Shown here in pieces: positions 1 to 11,010 of a DNA stretch of 64,000 nucleotides. Under the pieces are notes generated by a model. It was given only the letters and a program-made list of their open reading frames with translations, was not told where the DNA came from and ran no database searches. Every line of letters begins with the position of its first letter. Positions within the stretch are counted from its first letter, which is position 1. The position numbers and the translations under genes are program-made. Location of the stretch: positions 1,178,001 through 1,242,000 of the forward strand of contig NW_020194693.1 in NCBI RefSeq assembly GCF_002865645.1. The letters run 5' to 3'. This stretch comes from Hyaloscypha bicolor E (taxonomy: Eukaryota > Ascomycota > Leotiomycetes > Helotiales > Hyaloscyphaceae).

Positions 1-991
1 TATAGATTAGGCGAAATGATGAGTGTAACCAGGTGCTGTGCGTTGGAACGAACCGCGATGTTCTCCATTCAGGTGATATTCGGAAATTCGCAAAGCTGAC
101 GGATGGTTGGAGGAAAGCATTGTTCTGGTTGAAATGGGTGTGCAATGCACAATTGAAGCAATAAGAGGATTGCCCAAATCATCATGAGAAGAGAGTATTG
201 TGTCGTGGTCCTTTCAGCTTTACAGTTATCGAAGCAAAATCTGATGGCTTGTGAACCTTGGTAACTGAGGAAATGTTCTACTTATTACATACCAAGTATT
301 GAGCCATGCTGTTTAGTATTTATCTCGGTGAGGTTGTTTAATGTACAGTATTACAGTGAGTGAGGCAAATGCAACCTGGGGTCGACAATGTTACGCGGAT
401 TGGTCGCTTGGATTGAAGAACTGGGGCAACAGCGCGACGAACCACAATAAGTAGAGCTTACTGTATCTCATCGCGGAGTTAACCACTGAGTTGTATCGTC
501 GGGGTGAAGTTCAGGTCCTGAGATGGCTCCGGGGAATAATTGCTTACCGGACGGCGAATCTTCGTATAGTATTCCTTCCAGCTCGGATCCGTTGGTCGCG
601 AGAGAGTCGCGAGAACATATTGTGAAGGACTAAGAAAGTAGCGAGACCTTATTCCCACTCGGAACTACGTGCGGGACTGACCTTTAAGACGCTTCGAATG
701 GTATTTCTGCATTCATCTGATATCTTTTATAGCTGTTGCTTTTCTCGGTGAAATCGATGTGGGCAAGTGAGACATAGTAGCCTTTGAGCAACAAAGATCA
801 CCGAAGTTGAGAAGGAGATATGAGAAAGACTCCCGAATTGAAACCCGAAACGAATGTCCGGATCGTATTTTGATTCTTGAACCAAAAGATCGATACACAA
901 TTCATACCAACTAACACAGAGGACGCCAAAAGTTAACCAAACCGAAGCCCCATAGAATTCAAACTCATATAATCCATCAGACTTTTCGGAT
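1..991. other. Left-edge region without a supported gene
   Basis: About 1 kb of mid-GC sequence with frequent stops in all frames. The short open frames at 713-1041 overlap each other and resemble no family I know. It probably contains the 3' flank of the GFA-fold gene that ends at 992. Confidence 0.5.
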
Positions 992-1414
992 CTAATTCCC
1001 AGGTCCTTTGGTAACCCTCTTCGCAATTCCCTCAATCTCACCTTTAGGCAACATACGACAGTTCACGCCCATCTTGTGCTCCAGCCCTGCATAAGGTCCT
1101 TCTGCATATGTTCTTTCACCACGCCAGAACATCATACATCCGCAGTGGCCGCACCGATTGAACGAAAGGCCGCAGTCGGCGTCCTCGCGGATGTAAGCTT
1201 GGAGTGTGGTATCGCTCGCCGTTGTCACTACCACATCATTGCGTTGAAAGTAGGCCCATAGAGCGCCGTATTTGTAGCAGACAGTGCAGTGGCACTCGAG
1301 GAGTGAGGTGGGTTTGGAAGGCAGTTCAACTCGAACGCGACCGCAGTGGCAAACGGCAGTGAAGGCCTCATCTTTGCTGCCGGAGGAGTCGTGGCGGGGC
1401 TGTTCGGTAGCCAT
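992..1414 (-). CDS. GFA / CENP-V-fold domain protein
   Basis: A predicted 140-residue protein of the glutathione-dependent formaldehyde-activating (GFA, PF04828) fold, a small zinc-binding beta domain. The zinc-ligand pattern is clear: a CHCGRV motif near the N terminus, CHCTVC about 20 residues later, then CGHCGC and a GVNCR motif near the C terminus. The open frame runs upstream to 1591, but the ATG at 1414 fits the family N terminus (MATEQPRHDS) and the extra 59 residues look like untranslated leader. Most fungal members have no known substrate, and the name does not prove formaldehyde chemistry. No intron is needed. Downstream lies only the window edge; upstream is a 1.2-kb spacer. Confidence 0.85.
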   Translation of the reverse strand: MATEQPRHDSSGSKDEAFTAVCHCGRVRVELPSKPTSLLECHCTVCYKYGALWAYFQRNDVVVTTASDTTLQAYIREDADCGLSFNRCGHCGCMMFWRGERTYAEGPYAGLEHKMGVNCRMLPKGEIEGIAKRVTKGPGN

Positions 1415-2665
1415 AAGTGAATAAGAGGAATTGGCGTGGTAATGCTGGAGAGACTCTCTTTCGTAGAAGTATTGGTTGATGATCGTGAGAGATTTGGAAG
1501 GCGAAGGATCGTGAAAAGTCTTGGATAAGTGGAGTCTGCAGCGCAGCAGGTTAACCTGTGTGTTCCACCGGGTGAGATTGCAGGGATTCAAAGTAAACCA
1601 TTTTCAAAGTGACCAGGTGGAATTTTCGTCAGGCATCAACTTCCCGTCTATGTAGCACAGCGAACGGGACGCAGTAAAGCTGTGTCCCGTTCGCTAAGCA
1701 TTAATTATATCTTTATAGTAAGTAACCCAAATACTGTTTTCTAACTATATCAAAACCATTTCTAAAGTGTTCCCAAGCGGGGGGGTCAACCGCCCCACGG
1801 ACCCCAGGCGAACCCTAATTAATCCGAGCCACCCTCGCGGGCTCGGGACCAACCCTAGCCTCCTAACCAAAGCGTTTCTAAACTTTGTCTAAATTGTTAT
1901 AAAATCGTTATGGAACTGGTTCTGTCTTGAGGTTAAAAAGTCAATTTTCTTTAAGTCAATAATCAGGCAGAAACAACCTGGTGGGTCTTTATCCGCACTC
2001 GATAACTGACCTGGCGGAGCACACAGGTTAATTTGGTGCGCTGCTCACCGGGATAGAAGTCACGGATTCACGTGGCTTACCCCGCCTGCTGTCACCTACT
2101 ATGTGTACTAGCTGTGGCCAGGTCCCTTGAGTCAATCAGCATTGGGCATGCTCTCTTACAATCGCTACGTCTTCGAATTGATCTTTCAATGAACGGCAGG
2201 TTTATATCAATATCTAAATTAGCTAGAAAAAGGCCGGAGAGGAATGGCGAAATTATCGTGATATTCACAAAGCGGGTCGCATTCAGGAGCTCAGCAAGTA
2301 GTGAATCTTTCCGGGCATATCTCATTACGGTTAACCTTAGTCAACCATCTTATCAAATCATTCAGATGGAAAATGCGATCAAAGTAATTTGACTCCGCAG
2401 CACTCTTCAGCCATTTCCTGGTATGGTCGCTCTCAATTCTTAGCACGGCTGCACATACATCAATTAATTCACCTTTTCGTTATGATCCCTTCCAAGTGGG
2501 GGACGGCGGATAGAATCCAATCGGTCAAAGCTAAAGAATTTGGTAATATTAATATTCATGTTTTCCGTTTGATGGAAACTCCATCGCAGTATTAACAGAT
2601 ACATCATATCACAATCTCCGGACGTTGTCAACCTTGACGCACTATTGGGGGCTTCTTGACCGAAG
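1415..2665. other. Spacer without a supported gene
   Basis: Mixed composition with several short open frames on both strands (for example 2072-2392 plus and 2092-2325 minus) that show no recognisable motif. A perfect short inverted repeat lies at 1659-1695, and a C-rich patch at about 1770-1860 looks repeat-like. I see no gene. Confidence 0.4.
1659..1695. repeat. Perfect 12-bp inverted repeat (hairpin)
   Basis: AGCGAACGGGAC at 1659-1670 is repeated as its exact reverse complement at 1684-1695, with a 13-nt loop. It lies 245 bp upstream of the GFA gene start. It may be a remnant of a mobile element or a transcript hairpin; nothing else decides this. Confidence 0.6.
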
Positions 2666-3478
2666 TCAACGCCCTTGGTGTAGGGACAAACTTGAAGAAG
2701 TCGTATTCCCTCCCGCTCCGGCGAGCCTACTCTGGACAAACGCCAAAGCTTGGCTGCCATATTCTTTTGGGTACTCTTGATGTACCGCTGGATCGTTGTT
2801 GGCCCTTACTATAAAATAGATCCGCTGCGTCGCAATAACTTTGAATGATCTCGGCAACTGCTGTGCAAATCTGATCACTTGGGCGAGGAGCAAACTAGGA
2901 TTATTAGCTCAATTCAACACAAACCATTAAATGTGAACGACTCACTCCAAGGTCCGTCGAATTCCCAACATTATAGGGTGCTCCTAGAGTATGACGAGGA
3001 TCTCCCATAAGAATAACTGCTTTGACTCGGGCCGCAACTGCGGCGGAAATCGGAACGGTGCTGTTAGTAACTGCTCAGCCGGATCACCTACTCCACACAT
3101 AGCATTATCCATGACCTGTGCAACCTGTGAATATCCCACCAACACAATCTACGTGTCTGGGAACTGAGTTGAGAAATTGGTGACCTGGTTCGTTGTAGCC
3201 AGAACGCCCGCTTCTGCTGAACTTCCATATATATTCCCACCCGTTGCTGGGTGATTATTTGCTCCTTGGTGCTCCTGGGTTCGCAGCGACGATCATGTCA
3301 ACGAGAAGGCCTGAGGATCCGAAGCTATTTGATTGAGGTACTGTGGTCTCTCTTGCGCCGAATACGTAGACGTTTGGGCAAGATTGCTCCCGTGATTCGA
3401 CGATAGTAGTGTGCCCGAGAGCATCGGTGACGCAGAGGCCCCCGCCGATAGCAAAAAAAGAGTTGCTCGAGAGAACAT
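2666..3478 (-). pseudogene. Acetylxylan esterase / cutinase-family (CE5) pseudogene
   Basis: Read on the minus strand, a secreted carbohydrate-esterase-5 gene can be followed in pieces in changing frames. The order is: a signal peptide (MFSRATLFLLSAGAS, from 3478); CPNVYVFGARETT and ANPGA of the mature N terminus (about 3280-3390); GNIYGSS; a nucleophile-elbow region reading GYSQV where the family has GYSQG (about 3130); MGDPRHTLGAPYNVGNST (about 2960-3010); a GTGAGT intron; then SYCDAADLF and YGSQALAFVQSRLAG (to about 2715). At least four frame changes separate these blocks, and an in-frame TAG at 3149-3151 precedes the IVLVGYS motif. Active CE5 enzymes deacetylate xylan or cutin outside the cell; this copy cannot make one. 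The damage is largely single-base indels, not RIP. The true 3' end is uncertain. Confidence 0.8.
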
Positions 3479-3920
3479 ATTGAAGAATGATGGTATGGAA
3501 AGAATGAATTGCAATAGCCCAGCTTGCGAACACCGAGCAATGCAAGGGACGAGCAAAGAAAGGTGCGCCAAAAATATGATGCGGAGGAATAAGCAAACGG
3601 TATGATACTTCGTGGCCTAAAGGCCCGGACAGCAAGGCCAGCATTGCATATAATGTTCAAGATTCACACATCCTGGCGATCTCTATCATCCCATGTCTCG
3701 ACGCCACGGCGGGCATTCCCCACAGTAACTTCACTATGAGGCACTCCGCTTTACATGAGCTTCTCATTGGATTGTTTTCTAGGGAACCTTGCTAATTTGT
3801 ATCAAAGTCAAATAATTGCGGGAAATATCAAACTGCTGGCGTGGATAAGACAATTGAGAATTTCGGCGGAATGCCTCTGTTTACGGTAGGTTTTTCGGCG
3901 GTTAAGGACCCAAAGTTCTG
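3479..3920. other. Spacer upstream of the CE5 pseudogene
   Basis: Presumed former promoter of the pseudogene, followed by the edge of the repeat nest that starts at 3921. No open frame with a recognisable motif. Confidence 0.4.
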
Positions 3921-4223
3921 AACGAGAAAACTATGAAATGCGAAATTGCGATAGTACTTTAATTTATACGTAATTGCACGTAAAATAAGTACGGAATCGC
4001 GTAAAAGCTAAGTATCGTTATAAAAATTATAAAAATCTTTTACTTCTCTGATTAAATAATCTCTTTTTAATTAAAAAATAAAGAAGAAAGAATGAGCGTG
4101 AGGTGCAAAGAATGTTTTTTATCTGTCCGGTCGCTAAGCTAGCTTTCTCCTTACAACCTAGCTCGCGCAGATAAAGTGGGGCTACATTAAGGTCTACCCA
4201 TTAGGAGCTATCAATTTAAGCTA

Positions 4224-5439
4224 ACCGAGATCCCTAGTCAATGCACACCCCAAGCGAATGCACACCCTGATTTTAGCCGAACCTATATTATTAAATAGTT
4301 ATTTACTAAACAACTAATAATAATAATAATATAATTTTTTTATATTTGAAAAGAGAAGAAGCTAGAGTATTCTTTTATATATTATATGTAGCTATTTTTA
4401 GATTTTAGATTTATTTAAATTAGCTTTCATTTAAAATTTTGAGATTCTTATATTCTTTAATTTAAAACTTAATATCTTTATATATATAAATACTTTTAAC
4501 TTCATTTTTATAAGTTCACTTTACATTATATATAGCTATAAGTTAATACTATTATTTTTATATAAAATAATATATTAGATATAAAATTTATTTAAAGATT
4601 TCTTTTTTAAAAAAAGAAACTTAAATTAAAAACTAAAAATAATCAAAATTAAAATAAATCTTTCATATATAAAGCTAGCTAAAAGTGACTATTCTAATAT
4701 ATAAAATATTTATATAACCTTATAATAAGTATAATATTATTAGTAAAAAATAATATAAAAGTTTTTATTAAATATAAAAATATATATAAGTCCGGTTTTC
4801 ATAAAATTATTAATTTATTTCATATTCTATATACTAGTTTATAATATTATAAACTTTGTTTTATAAAAAAACTCTTTTATTTTATATAATATAATTAATT
4901 TAAATATAAATTCGACTTTAAAACTTAAAATTTCGAAATATATTATAAATTCTTATAAAATTAAGTACTTCTTTTAGATTCGTTTTTTATATTATAAAAA
5001 TAAAAGTCTTTATTAAAAGTTTTAAAATTAATCTCTATAATATAAGTATTAATTATATTTTTAAAGAAATTTATATTTTAAATATACTTTATTATTATAA
5101 GGATATATTAATAAAACCAGTTCCTAAAAGCCTTGACTAAATTATATTATTACTATAAAATTAAGTAGTTTTTAGTTTTTAATCTTATTTATAATTTTAT
5201 TTAAATAATATTAAATCCTGGTAATTTATAAACTTTAAGCTTAATATTAAATACGCAATATACAATATTACGTAAACTTTATACTATAATCTTACTTAAT
5301 ATATATAAAACTAATGATATACAAATTTTAAAGTTAATCTAATTATTAGTTACTTAATTGTTAAGGTCTAAAAATCGGTGGTTTTGGTGGGAAAAGGGTG
5401 TGCATTCGCTTGGGGTGTGCATTGACTAGGGATCTCGGT
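4224..5439. mobile_element. Tc1/mariner-type DNA transposon relic, RIP-degraded
   Basis: Perfect 44-bp terminal inverted repeats lie at 4224-4267 and 5396-5439 (outer end ACCGAGATCCCTAG) and are flanked by a TA on each side (4222-4223 and 5440-5441), the target duplication of the Tc1/mariner superfamily. Each repeat contains two direct copies of AATGCACACCC 17 bp apart, a likely double transposase-binding site. The 1.1-kb interior is extremely AT-rich with stops in all frames, as expected after RIP, so no transposase is readable. The termini kept normal base composition. The length (1216 bp) is near that of autonomous members, so the interior may once have coded. Confidence 0.85.
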
Positions 5440-5585
5440 TAATCAAGCGGGAGCATAGATAAAAAATTCTTTATATCCCTTCTTTCGTCTTTCCCCTCTT
5501 TTTATTAAAAGGAATCCTTTCGCAGACCGTTTTTGAGCAAATTAGGGGTTTTATATATAGAGAGAGAAATTTCGAAAATAAATTT

Positions 5586-5642
5586 TTGCGAAAGTACTTA
5601 ATTTTGGTATAGTTGTGTACCAAAATTTAAGTACTTTCGCAA
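5586..5642. repeat. Near-perfect palindrome (about 24-bp arms)
   Basis: TTGCGAAAGTACTTAA and onward (5586-5609) is mirrored at 5618-5642 with one length difference in an A/T run and an 8-nt loop. The same AAAGTACTT motif occurs in the left arm of the outer element near 3945-3960, so this is probably a subterminal repeat of that element. Confidence 0.7.
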
Positions 5643-5668
5643 TTTCGCAGTTCACAGGTTGCTCGTTT

Positions 5669-5939
5669 ACGAGCCTGATCGCATAAGTCTGTGCTTTTAG
5701 CGATGTTTCCAGGCCTCGCGAAACCAAAGTCGATGACTTTACCTTGTATTTATTTAAGAACTACTAACCCTATTTTCTTTAAACTCGAGCGCATAAGATA
5801 AAAGAAGTTAAATCGGGTTTAGAAACCTTATCCTAAGCAATTATGAAAAAAGTTAGAATTGTCAAAGTTCTCTTCAGTGAACAATCGTTAACCTTAGCGA
5901 AATGCCCTAAAAGCACAGACTTATGCGATCAGGCTCGTT
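5669..5939. mobile_element. Small MITE-like element with 32-bp perfect inverted repeats
   Basis: The 32 bases at 5669-5700 (starting ACGAGCCTGATCGC) are the exact reverse complement of 5908-5939. The element is 271 bp with no coding capacity. The right side is followed by TA; the left flank reads TT, so a TA target duplication is possible with one change. It abuts the outer element that ends at 5667, and the junction GCTCGTTTACGAGC is itself palindromic. It lies 188 bp upstream of the start codon of the NACHT gene, so it may sit in that gene's promoter. Confidence 0.7.
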
Positions 5940-6127
5940 AGAACTTTTGATTCTTAACCGCCCAAAAACCTACCGTAGATCAGGCAGCAACAGCGCGAGG
6001 CTGTGTCCGACGAACATCTTGAGCTGAACCCGGAAGTTTCGAGACATCGTCTTCCCTAACTACATCGGCTTCAGACGCAGCGGCATGGGTAACATCTTTC
6101 TGCTCATCGGATCATGACACTGTAGCC

Positions 6128-9100
6128 ATGGACCCCATCGCTGCAATCGGATTTGCGGCCAGCATCCTCCAGTTCATCCAATTTTCCACTTGCCTCGTGC
6201 GAGGGGCCTACGAGATCCAGCGCTCGTCTACCGGCACCACTTCCGAGAATGCGCAGATCAGCAATGTAATATCCGACCTCCAAGAAGTAGCCGATGACCT
6301 AGAAGCAGACTTCAAGGGGAGCAACAAGCACGAGAAGGCGCTGCTCAGGCTGGCAAAGCAATGTCACACCGTCTCAGACGAGCTCATGAAGATTCTGGGC
6401 AGGCTGAAGACGAAGGATGACTCTAAGTGGGAGAGTGTGAAGGTTAAGTTAATGAGCATTAGGAAGGAGAAGGAAGTGGCCTCGATTGAGAAGCGATTAA
6501 GTGCATACAGCATCGAGCTTCTCCTCCGCCTCTCCTTGATGATGCAGTATGTGGTTCATTATCTGACCTTGAGCCGATTGCGCTGACATGCAGACAGAGG
6601 CCAGCAATCGACGATCAAAGACCATCTTGACAAAATCCAGCAAGAAGGCGTCAAGCTTTCCAGCCAGAGCGCCGAGCAGATCTCGGAGCTCCGGAAAGAG
6701 CTTGCGAGCAGTGTCAAACAGCTGCGGGCAGAGCCTTTGAAGATAACCGGTGATCCAGCTGTCGCTCAACTGCTCGCGGAACTCGGTGGTATCATGGCGA
6801 AGATCGAGATCAGGGCGAGAGCGCTGCCAAGGGAGAATGCCGTGCTTCGCCGTCTCTACTTTGATACTATGTACTCGCGCGAAGACACCATCAGCATGGC
6901 CGAGAGCGGTACGTTCAAATGGATGCTTGGAGAGCAAGATGCTGCATCATCTAGATCTTCAACATCGGGAAGCGTTGCGACGGACTCTCAATTAAATAGC
7001 GAAGATGAAGACGAAGGAGTAGATGACTCTAGAACAGATATAGCGGAACCCTTTTCAGCTCCTGAAAGTGAAGAAAATCCGAACCAAAGCTCACCATCGG
7101 CTCCAGAAACCGAGGAACCCTTCCCCCCTCCTGAGGGCGAACAACATCTGAGCCGGAACCCATCATTGGCTTCGGAAGATCAAGTGGACGAGTCTTCAAT
7201 TGTGCAAGCTTCCAGTCCCGATCCATCACCAGAATTGGATATGCGAGAGATCGTCGCAAACTCATTCCTGTCTTTCATAGAGCACGGCAACGGTATTTTC
7301 TTCATTTCCGGAAAAGCTGGTTCTGGGAAATCCACTTTGATGAAGTTCCTGGGAGACCACGATCGTGTAAAAGCTCTCGCAGAGTCATGGGCTGGAGAAA
7401 AGACCCTGGTGTTTGCGCCCTTCTACTTCTGGAACTCTGGAGATCGGCTACAGATGTCCTTGGAAGGCTTTTACAGGACGATCCTGTTTAAGATCCTGCA
7501 GCAGTGTCCTGAGATGGCTGCAACACTATTCCCACAGGAGTTCAACGCTCACCATACCAATGATAATTTCCTGGGCCCGTTCCGGATCGTTGAGCTTAGA
7601 GCAGCTATGGAAATCTTGACGAACACAACGGAGTTTCCGAGCAATCGCTTTTGCTTCTTCTTTGACGGTATGGACGAGTATGAAGGTGACAGCCTGGAGC
7701 ACCTCCAACTGGCTCGCATGTTCAAGTCTTGGGCCAGTTCTAGCGACATCAAGATAATATGCTCTGCGCGACCTCATGAGGAGCTCATGAAGGCGTTTGC
7801 GGACGCGCGCGTACTTGTTCGCTTACACGAGCTCACCAAGGGAGATATTCATAAGTTCCTCATTTCCCAGCTTCATAGAGAGCTCATAGAATCCGGGTCG
7901 GAAGATAAGTTGGAGGAGTACACAAGTTTGGTCGATGATATGGTACAGATGTCCGACGGGGTATTCCTCTGGGCCTACCTTGTGATGAGATCCATTCTAA
8001 GCGGCATTGTCCATGAAGATACAACCCAGACACTCAGAGAGCGAATGCGGAGCGCACCGAGAGAGCTAAACGATCTATTTAGAAAGATCCTGAGCAGCGT
8101 CGACCCCGCACTGCAAGGCAGGTCAAGAAACATGCTTCTGCTTGCCATAAATGATCCCTTCTTCAACAACATCCCCGCTATTGCATATTCTTGGCTACCA
8201 GATCTCCAAGACGATGAATTCCCATTCTCTTCCCCAATGAAACCTCTCTCGCAGGAAGAAGTGGATACACGACTACGCATTGTCCGAGGTCAGCTTTCAG
8301 CACTTACCAAAGGCTTGCTGGAAATGCAGACCACAGATGCGACTGATGCCTACTCCAAGTACACCGTCGGTTTCATGCACCGAACCGTTAAAGACTTCCT
8401 CAGGAATGAAGATGATTGGAGAAGAAGTGCCTCAGGAGGAGACCTGCTCTCAACAGAGCAGCCTGAACTATATTGGCGGCTCTGGTTGGCCATTGAAAAG
8501 TTCACCCCTTCGCGGAATCTGGCGGGCAGCTTTTACACACCTTACACACCTTTCTTCTGGATAAGGACGTGCCCAGATTATGTCATTGCGCCACGCATTC
8601 TAGATGCATTTTGCGAGATTGTGGACGCAGCCAATATGTCATTCAATTCAAAGGCCCATCTAGGGGTGCGGGCCCATGTATCCGTGGAACCATTTCAACT
8701 CGGGAAAAAACGTGAAAGATCACAGAGATATTTTTACTACACAGCCGAGAGCATATCGCCCATCCGGTGTGCTCTCTTCTATAACCAGTCCAACTACATC
8801 ATGTCGAAGCTGAAATCGAAAGCTTTCCTCAACGGACATAGAGCGCAGCTGCCTCGATTCCTCCTCATCAAATCCAGAGAACTCAAGCCAGATGTCCAGT
8901 TCTGCAAGGCAATGTTCGACTTGGGCGTGGTCCCAAGCGATGAAATCACCATGCTCGAGGACCAGCCTCCCAAGCCCATCTGGCTGGTTTTCCTTCGCAC
9001 TTTCCTCCATGACATCTGTTGGGGACCAGATTGCCCTGAGACTAAAGCCAGGGAATTTCTTGTCCCCATCTGGCTCATTTTCGAGGAATTCCTGCTGCGT

Positions 9101-9505
9101 GGTGCGGATGCGGATGTGATTTTCGTTCTGAGGGAATTTCCCCCACGTCCTTCTCCACCTCCTCCTGGTCCTCGTGCTCTCCTCACTCGACATGACATAT
9201 CCGTCAGGCAAATGGAATATCCCACTTATTACCTGGAGTTGGAACAGCTGGTAGACGCCTTCAGCCCGTCGAACGCTAGATCGCTGAGGAGGTTGCTATC
9301 AAAGCGTTCTACCGACAACCTTTGGGCCAAAACAAGCGGCTTTGTAAGCAATTTTGCGTTGTGGAGAAGCTCGGCTCCATCGTCAATGAGGGACAAGTAT
9401 TTGCCAATTGAGACGGAGTGGCTAAGCACTAGGAGTTGGGTGCCGCTAAGTGTGATGACGAAGTCGCACGAGCTCGCAGATGACTTTAAGTATGATATTT
9501 TCTAG
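6128..9505 (+). CDS. NLR-like STAND protein: SesA/HeLo-like N terminus + NACHT
   Basis: Two exons, 6128-6546 and 6598-9505, joined by a 51-nt intron (GTATGT to ACAG; frame continuity selects this acceptor over CAG at 6593), give 1108 residues. Residues 1-140 begin MDPIAAIGFAASILQF, the hydrophobic helix that opens fungal SesA/HeLo-like cell-death domains, followed by a coiled-coil-like helical stretch. Residues about 250-350 are an acidic Ser/Pro/Glu linker with imperfect repeats (AEPFSAPESE, EEPFPPPEGE). The NACHT NTPase follows: Walker A GKAGSGKS at about 378-385, Walker B FFFDGMDE at about 492-500, then a sensor-like CSARP motif. About 500 C-terminal residues show no ankyrin, TPR or WD repeats. 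The family is linked to fungal non-self recognition and regulated cell death. It appears intact and stands alone, with MITEs just upstream. The ligand is unknown. Confidence 0.9.
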
Positions 9506-11010
9506 GCGAATGATTGGGCGATGGGCTTCAAATCCCGATTCTCATCCTCTGTCAGACCGACGGAAATTAGAAGTTCATATAGGTAGCTTGAATACACTCT
9601 TTTGTCTTGTTGGACAGGGAGAAAGGTCGCGTTGATACCTTGGTTGGGTTGAGGAGCCTTTTGAAAACTGTGGAGATTGTGAAAGAGAAATCTAATGAAA
9701 ATATGTTGAAGGGTGTAGTGAGAGGCAGGAGTTTATTATCTGTGTTGAATGTTCTTTGGATAGGGAACGAGGTAGCAGAAATTTTGGGATAGGGTGCAAA
9801 AGACCGAATTCTCACCTAGAGGTTTAATAGTGGAAGAAATCCTACACGGCACACATCTACACGAAAACCTAGGCTATCCAGTTGCTTCCAATATTAACTA
9901 ATAATCCTATACAGTATGTGTTGCATCAGAGTACGTGGGCAAGATGCGTGAAGATGATGTGGACGACGCTGCTAGTGGTTGGCGAATCAGGCGGCAGCAT
10001 TTCTATACTCTACTTAATAAAAAATATAAAACTCTAGTTATTTAGTAAGAGTATAAGATAAGTTTTATATAATAATAAGAGTAATTAAAGCTTTAGTAAT
10101 AATTAATATGTTAAAAATAAGCTTCTAGGATTTTAATATTAAGCTATTTTTCCTTACTTATCTTAATAACTTATTAACTGAACGTTTTCCGGGTCGTACC
10201 TTAGCGTGGTTTACGTTTCCCTGTGTGTTTGCCTGGGACTCCGTACTCTCTATATGGCAGTTCTCTTACTTTGGCATCTTTCCTCACCCATCTCACCCAT
10301 CTTCTCTATTATCTCCTCTGCTAGCTTCTTTCTTATCTCTCTAATCCTATCCACTAAGACCTTTCTTACTACTCTAGTCTCCAGAGGTTTACATGGTGAG
10401 AGGGTAAATAGAAACAACTTTCTAGCAATTCCAGAACTAATTCCTCCTGTGCTTGTGGTCCAGCTGCCGAAGACTTTAAGCGCGTGAATGCAGGTGAGGG
10501 AATCTTGGCCACATATCGTGTTCCCACTCATAGATCAATACTCTATGAATGCTTTAGTCTTTTGCCAAGAGCGAGCGTCTCTTTATTAGAAAAGATATCT
10601 ATCTCCCTTGTAATAAATAATAGCAACGCCCAGCGGGCTGAAAAGTCATTTAGCCCATTCAAATTCTGAGCCTTAAGCTATATATTTCGGAATATAAGAA
10701 CTTTCGTGGGGCATTTTGACATAGGTAGGTGTACGCAAAGCTTCGAGTGGTGCTCTTGTTATGTCGCTCCAGTGTCTCATTACTGATCTCGTAAAGAAAT
10801 TAGAATATCATTATCATAACAAAATCCCACAGGCATGCCATCATTACATTCCTCCATTTAACAATAACCCCAAACCCTCGAATCAACCCATGGCCACAGA
10901 ATTTCCAATCGCTATATTCCAGAATAAGTCGTCGTCCTCGGCGTGGCAATCAACACTCACCCATCATGTCCTAGCCACTCACCAATCCAGTCCCATCACC
11001 CCACCCTTCC
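9506..11010. other. Spacer between the NACHT gene and RTC5
   Basis: Includes an AT-rich, RIP-like patch at about 10010-10170. Short frames at 9607-9792 (plus) and 10250-10531 (minus, rich in Arg/Lys/Glu near its end) have no recognisable motif. The last few hundred bases are probably the 3' UTR of RTC5. Confidence 0.4.

Larger units (their letters stand above)
3921..5667. mobile_element. Outer inverted-repeat element enclosing a nested transposon
   Basis: The 45 bases at 3921-3965 (starting AACGAGAAAACT) match the reverse complement of 5623-5667 at 39 of 45 positions, by my alignment. The pair encloses 1.75 kb that includes the complete TA-flanked element at 4224-5439, so the inner element probably jumped into an older inverted-repeat element. 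I could not identify a target-site duplication for the outer pair. No coding frame survives inside. Confidence 0.55.

Noticed and set aside
2072..2392. 106-codon plus-strand ORF
   Set aside because: No motif; a minus-strand frame of similar size overlaps it. Not distinguishable from chance.
8720..9225. Minus-strand ORFs of 143 and 163 codons
   Set aside because: Antisense to the C-terminal half of the NACHT gene; no recognisable content.
10250..10531. 93-codon minus-strand ORF with a charged tail
   Set aside because: No family motif, overlaps another frame of the same size, and lies next to an AT-rich relic.
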